A stretch of DNA of 10,085 nt from Clostridiales bacterium (GTDB lineage Bacteria > Bacillota > Clostridia > Oscillospirales > Oscillospiraceae): contig JAJQAS010000051.1 in assembly GCA_021203685.1 (NCBI GenBank), positions 1 to 10,085 of the forward strand. The letters are read 5' to 3'. The position numbers and the translations under genes are program-made. Positions 6,518-10,085 of this stretch are shown in pieces. The notes under the pieces are model-generated. The model was not told the DNA's origin and did no database searches. It was given only the letters and a program-made list of their open reading frames with translations. Each line of letters begins with the position of its first letter. Position 1 is the first letter of the stretch.

Positions 6518-6620
6518 TGTAGGGGCGGCCCTTACCGTCAAGCGGTACTTCCACTGCGCTCCCTGTGGCCGCCCTGGGTTACGCAGACGATTTTCCGGGC
6601 GGCCACGGGCCGCCCCTACA
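6518..6620. repeat. MITE-like palindromic repeat with 24-bp inverted ends, left arm interrupted
   Basis: The right arm (6597-6620, starting GGGCGGCCAC and ending GGGCCGCCCCTACA) is the exact reverse complement of two left segments joined: TGTAGGGGCGGCCC (6518-6531) and GTGGCCGCCC (6565-6574). The 33 bases between those segments (6532-6564) have no counterpart on the right. The loop is 6575-6596. No gene is inside and I see no clear target-site duplication. GC-rich palindromes beginning TGTAGGGGCG are, to my knowledge, common dispersed repeats in Oscillospirales genomes. The element lies between promoter and gene, so it would be transcribed and fold strongly. Confidence 0.7.
6532..6564. repeat. 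33-bp insert within the palindromic repeat
   Basis: This segment breaks an otherwise exact 24-bp arm. It contains the small hairpin TACCG-TCAAG-CGGTA (6533-6547). Its core CCGTCAAGCGGTACTTCC (6535-6552) matches 9967-9984 at 16 of 18 bases, and both copies continue to CGCT..TCCCTG. CCCT occurs at both ends (6529-6532 and 6561-6564), which could be a duplicated target, but so short a match proves nothing. Confidence 0.55.
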
Positions 6621-6681
6621 ATACGGCTCTCAGTCTGCAAAGGGATACCTCAAATAACGCATTGATTGGGAGGAGACCCCC

Positions 6682-8337
6682 TTGAACCACGCCGTCACCT
6701 ACGTCATCGGGCACAAAAACCCGGACACCGACACCATTTGCTCCGCCATCGCCTACGCCCGGTTGAAGGAGATTTTGACGGGGCGGCGGTTTGTCCCCAA
6801 GCGGGCGGGCCAGCTGAACGGGGAGACCCGTTATGTGCTTCGCCGGTTCGGGGTGAAGTCCCCCGGCTATCTGGACACCCTGGAGCCGCGGGTATCAGAC
6901 ATTCAAATCCAGGAGACCGGCAGTCTGACCCCGGAGCTGACCCTGAAAGAAGCCTGGGAGCAGATGCAGGCCCAGGGCGCCGACACCCAGCCCGTGGTGG
7001 TGGGCGGCGCAGTCCGGGGCATGGTCAGCGCCGGGGACATCGCCTGCTTCTACCTGGCGGAGCAGAACCTTCGGGCGCTGTCCGCCTCCGGCGCACGGTG
7101 CCGCAGCATTGTGGACACCCTCAACGGAACCCTGCTGCTAGGGGAACCGGAGCGGCCCTTCGCCCAGGGGCAGGTGGTCATCGCCACCGACGACCCCGCC
7201 CGGCTGGCCGGGCAAGTGCAGCCCGGCGACCTGGTCATCACCGGCGACCGGCCGGAGGTACAGCGGGCCGCGCTGGAGGCCGGGGCCGGCTGGCTGGTGG
7301 TGTGCGGCGGGGCGGAGGTCGCCCCCGACGTGGCGGAGCTGGCAGCGGCGCGGGACTGCGTGCTGCTCTCCACCCCTCACGACAGCTACGCCACAGCCCG
7401 CCTGGTCACCCAGGCCGTCCCGGTGGGGCACGTCATGCGCACCGAGAACCTGACCGCCTTCCGGGAGGACGAGTTTGTGGCGGACATCCAAAGCGTCATG
7501 TCCCGGCGGCGGTTCCGCTGGTTCCCGGTGACAGACCGGAACGGCAGCTATGTGGGCCTCATCTCCCGCCGGGACCTGATGAACCTGGAAAAGCGCCAGG
7601 TCATTCTGGTAGACCACAACGAAAAGAGCCAGGCGGTGGACGGCATCGGCTTCGCCGAGGTGACGGAGGTCATCGACCACCACCGCATCGGCTCCACCAT
7701 CGAGACCATTCACCCGGTCTACTTCCGCAACGAACCGTTGGGCTGCACCGCCACCATCATCACCATGCTCTACAAGGAGAACGACGTGAAGATGGACAAG
7801 ACCACGGCGGGGCTGCTGCTGGCGGCGATTTTGTCCGACACCCTGGCCTTCCGCTCCCCCACCAGCACCCCGGAGGACCGGAAAATCGCCAAAAAGCTGG
7901 CGAAACGGGCCGACGTGGAGATCGACGAGTTGGCCACCGCCATGTTCCAGGCGGGGAGCGCCCTGGACGGCAAGAGTGAGGAGGAGATCTTCTTCCAGGA
8001 CTTCAAAACCTTCCAGGCCGACCCCTACCACATCGGCGTGGGCCAGGTCAGCACCCTGGGGGAGGAGGCCCGCACCGCCCTCTGCCGCCGGATGCAGCCC
8101 CAGATGGCCCAGGTGCGAGCGCGCAGCCGTTTGGACGTGGTGTTCCTGATGCTCACCGACATCATGGACGAGTCCACCCTCCTGCTCTACGAGGGCGAGG
8201 GCGGCGAGGAGATCGTGCGGCAGGCGTTCCACGTGGACTGCGCTGACGGCGCCGCCCGGCTCCCCGGCGTTCTCAGCCGCAAAAAGCAGACGGTGCCGTC
8301 CATTCTGGCCGCTATCCAGCGGATGGAGAATGGCTGA
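6682..8337 (+). CDS. Manganese-dependent inorganic pyrophosphatase with CBS and DRTGG domains
   Basis: This cytoplasmic family II pyrophosphatase splits pyrophosphate to two phosphates. It has 551 residues, like the nucleotide-regulated enzyme of Clostridium perfringens (about 550). The first DHH part holds GHKNPDTD, with metal ligands His11, Asp15 and Asp17. It is interrupted by CBS 1 (about 70-125), a DRTGG domain (about 130-245) and CBS 2 (about 250-305, VGLISRRDL). The DHH part then resumes with DHN (311-313), DHH (332-334) and Asp386. The C-terminal DHHA2 domain ends with the substrate-binding SRKKQ (532-536). In studied relatives the CBS pair binds AMP or ADP as inhibitors and diadenosine polyphosphates as activators. 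The start is TTG 6682, six bases after GGGAGGAG; there is no ATG alternative before the conserved His. It heads a three-gene run. Confidence 0.93.
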   Translation: MNHAVTYVIGHKNPDTDTICSAIAYARLKEILTGRRFVPKRAGQLNGETRYVLRRFGVKSPGYLDTLEPRVSDIQIQETGSLTPELTLKEAWEQMQAQGADTQPVVVGGAVRGMVSAGDIACFYLAEQNLRALSASGARCRSIVDTLNGTLLLGEPERPFAQGQVVIATDDPARLAGQVQPGDLVITGDRPEVQRAALEAGAGWLVVCGGAEVAPDVAELAAARDCVLLSTPHDSYATARLVTQAVPVGHVMRTENLTAFREDEFVADIQSVMSRRRFRWFPVTDRNGSYVGLISRRDLMNLEKRQVILVDHNEKSQAVDGIGFAEVTEVIDHHRIGSTIETIHPVYFRNEPLGCTATIITMLYKENDVKMDKTTAGLLLAAILSDTLAFRSPTSTPEDRKIAKKLAKRADVEIDELATAMFQAGSALDGKSEEEIFFQDFKTFQADPYHIGVGQVSTLGEEARTALCRRMQPQMAQVRARSRLDVVFLMLTDIMDESTLLLYEGEGGEEIVRQAFHVDCADGAARLPGVLSRKKQTVPSILAAIQRMENG

Positions 8338-8358
8338 TTGCTGAAAGAAGGCATTTTT

Positions 8359-9651
8359 ATGGAGCCGAGCAAACGCCCCCGCTCCCTCCGGGAACGCTGG
8401 GAGGCCCACCCGCTGCCGGGCTGTGTCCTGCTGTCCCTGGCGCTGGGCGCGGCGGGCGGTCTGGTCTTTCTGATTTGGAACGCCGCCAACAGTACCTTCC
8501 TGATGGTGCGGGACTTTCTGGTGGAGTGTCTGTTCTGGTGGCTGCTGAGTGCGGCGGCCATCAGCCTGTTCGTGGCCCCGCCGCTGGTGCTGACCGCCGC
8601 GGAGGTCTATCTGCTTGTGGTGGCGCGGAAGCGGGAAGCCCTCTACGCCAGAGGGCGGAGCATCGACATCGTGACCATCCTGCTGGGGGTGCTTTACAGC
8701 GTTCTGCTGCTGAGCGTGCTCAACGTGGTGTTCTCCGACTGGACGGAGACCCTCTCCAACGCCGAGAAGCACACGCCCCTCTGGACCCAGGCGTGGCCCA
8801 CGGTGGGGTGCATCGCGCTGGCGGCCTGTCTGGGCTATCTGCTGGTGAACTTCCTCCCGCTGGAGCGAACGCCGCCGCTGGCGCTGGTGCTGGGCTTCGC
8901 CGGGATGTACCTGGGTACGGCGGAGAGCCTGGTTTGGGCGGTGCAAATCATCTCCCCCAACCCGCTGTACCTGCCGCTGCTGCTTCTGCCGCTGAACTGC
9001 GTTCTCATCACTGCCCGCACCGTCCTCCACAAGATCTGGGCGTGGAACCAGCTGGAATCGGACTGGGAACGACAGTATTCCCGCCCCTGGCTGCAAAAAA
9101 TCAACGATTTTCTCGCCAACTCCGCCCACTGGCCGGTGCTGGCGCTGGTGCTGATGTGGCCGCTGCTGGGCGTTCTCATCGCCCTGCTGGCACTGCTGGG
9201 GCAGCAGCCCGACGCCATCATCAAGGCGTTCACTGAGACCAGCGACTGGAACCTCTCCCAGCAGGTGTCGCCGCAGAACATTTACTACGATGAGCATTAC
9301 CTCTGCACCGTGGCGGCGGGCGGCCACCGCAAGGTGGTGAAGCCCCTGCGCATGGGCGTTCGTCATGGCCACCCGGTCATCGTCAACCGGCAGCTCTGCG
9401 TCGCCAATGCCTTCGAGCAGGTGCTGGAGGAAAAAACGCCTCGCTTCCACCGGGCCGTCCGGGGGTTTTACGACAAGTACGGATTCCCGGTGGCGAAGCG
9501 CATCCGCTCCCGGTACGCGGCGGACGGGGTGTATCTCCTGATGAAGCCGCTGGAGGGGCTGTTTCTGGCGGTGCTGTACCTGACCGACGTGAACCCGGAG
9601 AGCCGCATCGCCATTCAGTACACGGGCAAGAAGCTGTCAGACTTTGCGTGA
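8359..9651 (+). CDS. Polytopic membrane protein, DUF6688-like, function unknown
   Basis: The product has 430 residues. After a basic N-terminus come about seven hydrophobic spans (near 20-40, 55-90 as one or two, 103-125, 146-165, 172-198, 202-222 and 258-282). A conserved, more polar domain follows (about 300-430) with GGHRKVVKPLRMGVRHG (321-337), VNRQL, ANAFEQVLEEKTPRFHR (349-365) and YDKYGFPVAK (371-380); a last hydrophobic stretch lies near 390-408. The C-terminal motifs resemble the family I know as DUF6688, recalled and not searched. No catalytic motif is evident. ATG 8359 is preceded by AAGAAGG (8345-8351); an in-frame TTG at 8338, right after the pyrophosphatase stop, lacks its own ribosome binding site. 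The gap to the pyrophosphatase is 21 bases, so they are cotranscribed. Confidence 0.8.
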   Translation: MEPSKRPRSLRERWEAHPLPGCVLLSLALGAAGGLVFLIWNAANSTFLMVRDFLVECLFWWLLSAAAISLFVAPPLVLTAAEVYLLVVARKREALYARGRSIDIVTILLGVLYSVLLLSVLNVVFSDWTETLSNAEKHTPLWTQAWPTVGCIALAACLGYLLVNFLPLERTPPLALVLGFAGMYLGTAESLVWAVQIISPNPLYLPLLLLPLNCVLITARTVLHKIWAWNQLESDWERQYSRPWLQKINDFLANSAHWPVLALVLMWPLLGVLIALLALLGQQPDAIIKAFTETSDWNLSQQVSPQNIYYDEHYLCTVAAGGHRKVVKPLRMGVRHGHPVIVNRQLCVANAFEQVLEEKTPRFHRAVRGFYDKYGFPVAKRIRSRYAADGVYLLMKPLEGLFLAVLYLTDVNPESRIAIQYTGKKLSDFA

Positions 9652-9679
9652 AATTGAGGAACCAAAGGAGGAATCCGCC

Positions 9680-9904
9680 ATGTTCTGGAACCGGAAACCC
9701 AAACCTGAACCCAAGACCTTTGACCGGACCAAAAAGCGGCCCGTCATCCGGGCCAGCATCTGCACTGGGGAACAGACCGCCTGCTTTCAGAACCTGGAGA
9801 CGGGAAAGCTGGAGGAGATCATGCTGCTGCGCACCCCGGCGGACCGGGCGGAGTTTCTGGCTGCCTACGGCATCCAGGAGGAGGAACTGGAAACGGTGTA
9901 TTGA
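9680..9904 (+). CDS. Small conserved protein, 74 residues, function unknown
   Basis: ATG 9680 has an excellent ribosome binding site, AAAGGAGG (9664-9671), eight bases upstream. The lead is a Lys/Pro-rich segment (MFWNRKPKPEPK), followed by a compact part with RPVIRASICTGEQTACF (20-36), TGKLEEIMLL (41-50) and an acidic C-terminal helix ending EEELETVY. Two cysteines (28 and 35) are present, too few for a classical zinc knuckle. There is no signal peptide or membrane span, so it is probably cytosolic. It lies 28 bases after the membrane protein gene and is probably in the same operon. Similar small proteins with an R(A/C)SICTGEQ motif occur in Clostridia as far as I recall; I know of no function. 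Confidence 0.75.
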   Translation: MFWNRKPKPEPKTFDRTKKRPVIRASICTGEQTACFQNLETGKLEEIMLLRTPADRAEFLAAYGIQEEELETVY

Positions 9905-9966
9905 CAAAAACGTGCAAAAATAGAAAATCTGGCGTCTTTTGCTCCGTTTGCGCAGAAACCCCTCCG
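9905..9966. other. Intergenic, nothing firm
   Basis: The region is AT-rich at first. TTGACA (9901-9906) overlaps the preceding stop codon, but no acceptable -10 box lies 16 to 18 bases on (AAAATC or nearby). GCAAAA (9914-9919) and TTTTGC (9937-9942) could form a weak stem. I see no convincing terminator. Confidence 0.3.
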
Positions 9967-10003
9967 CCGTCAAGCAGCACTTCCGAAGCTACGCTTCTCC
10001 CTG
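9967..10003. repeat. Second copy of the CCGTCAAGC repeat
   Basis: CCGTCAAGCAGCACTTCC (9967-9984) matches the insert at 6535-6552 at 16 of 18 bases. A small hairpin GAAGC-TAC-GCTTC (9985-9997) follows, then TCCCTG (9998-10003), which also ends the first copy. A pair of matching short blocks with a variable middle suggests a family of small dispersed repeats. Confidence 0.55.
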
Positions 10004-10008
10004 CGCCA

Positions 10009-10048
10009 CCGCCTAAAGGCGGCGGCCCTCCTCCCCGTTCAGGGGAGG
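10009..10048. repeat. GC-rich hairpin pair of a dispersed repeat near the contig end
   Basis: CCGCC-TAAA-GGCGG (10009-10022) is followed by CCTCCCC-GTTCA-GGGGAGG (10030-10048). With no T tract and no adjacent gene, they look like part of the same repeat unit as 9967-10003 and not like terminators. Repeats of this kind often stop short-read assembly, which fits the adapter sequence that follows. Confidence 0.5.
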
Positions 10049-10063
10049 CAAGAGGGGGTGGTG

Positions 10064-10085
10064 TATACACATATGACGCTGCCGA
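10064..10085. other. Probable Nextera adapter sequence at contig end (artefact)
   Basis: TATACACAT (10064-10072) and GACGCTGCCGA (10075-10085), joined by AT where the adapter has CT, match the reverse complement of the Illumina Nextera Read 1 adapter (mosaic end plus its tail) at 21 of 22 bases. The match runs exactly to the last base. It should be treated as library sequence, not genome. The GTGG just before it does not fit the rest of the mosaic end. Confidence 0.88.

Noticed and set aside
7138..9450. Long open frame on the - strand opposite the pyrophosphatase and membrane protein genes (770 codons)
   Set aside because: It is rich in His, Gln and Arg, has no recognisable domain and no good ribosome binding site, and lies over two clear + strand genes.
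9644..9679. Longer start (TTG 9644) for the 74-residue protein
   Set aside because: It would overlap the preceding gene and has no ribosome binding site, whereas ATG 9680 follows AAAGGAGG at ideal spacing.
9901..9929. TTGACA box after the small gene as a promoter
   Set aside because: There is no acceptable -10 box at 16 to 18 bases, and only repeat and adapter sequence lie downstream.
10061..10070. Perfect palindrome GTGTATACAC as an operator or recombination site
   Set aside because: It overlaps adapter-like sequence that continues to the end of the window, so at least its right half is probably not genomic.
1..10085. CRISPR array, tRNA, rRNA, transposase or phage genes
   Set aside because: I saw no regularly spaced repeats, cloverleaf or rRNA-like sequence, and no integrase or transposase frame.

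Overview
The window looks like one contig end from a GC-rich Firmicute of the class Clostridia, most like gut Oscillospirales (Flavonifractor or Lawsonibacter type). This placement is inferred from several traits: clean AGGAGG ribosome binding sites, GC-rich codon use, TTG starts, a CBS/DRTGG family II pyrophosphatase, a DUF6688-like membrane protein and GC-rich dispersed palindromes. All genes are on the + strand. The large open frames on the - strand are compositional shadows.

Region 1 (1-1030) is the end of an L-rhamnose catabolic operon. It holds the last residues of a probable L-rhamnose mutarotase, complete rhamnulose-1-phosphate aldolase (rhaD), and a strong intrinsic terminator.

Region 2 (1031-6409) is a polyamine ABC importer operon: potA (ATPase), potB and potC (permeases), then two tandem paralogous lipoprotein genes of the PotD type. 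A near-consensus promoter (TTGACT-N17-TATAGT) drives it, and a terminator lies after the second potD. Short leader hairpins with the same 8-nt loop (TGAGAGAA) and a C-G to G-C swap in one stem pair lie just before potA and before the first potD. Each also spans a minute open frame, MRESPAAL or MREPAIL. This is the best candidate for an undescribed regulatory element in the window. A further hairpin-rich spacer with a possible weak promoter separates the two potD genes.

Region 3 (6410-9904) begins with a second good promoter (TTGCAC-N17-TACAAT) and a long leader that carries a palindromic MITE-like repeat. The repeat's 24-bp arm is interrupted by 33 bp. Downstream is a three-gene run: a nucleotide-regulated CBS/DRTGG inorganic pyrophosphatase, a polytopic membrane protein with a conserved C-terminal cytosolic domain, and a 74-residue protein of unknown function.

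Region 4 (9905-10085) has no gene. It holds a relative of the 33-bp insert, GC-rich hairpins typical of dispersed repeats, and finally about 22 bases that match the reverse complement of the Illumina Nextera Read 1 adapter with one mismatch. The contig most likely broke in a repeat and ends in library adapter, so the last bases should not be read as genome.
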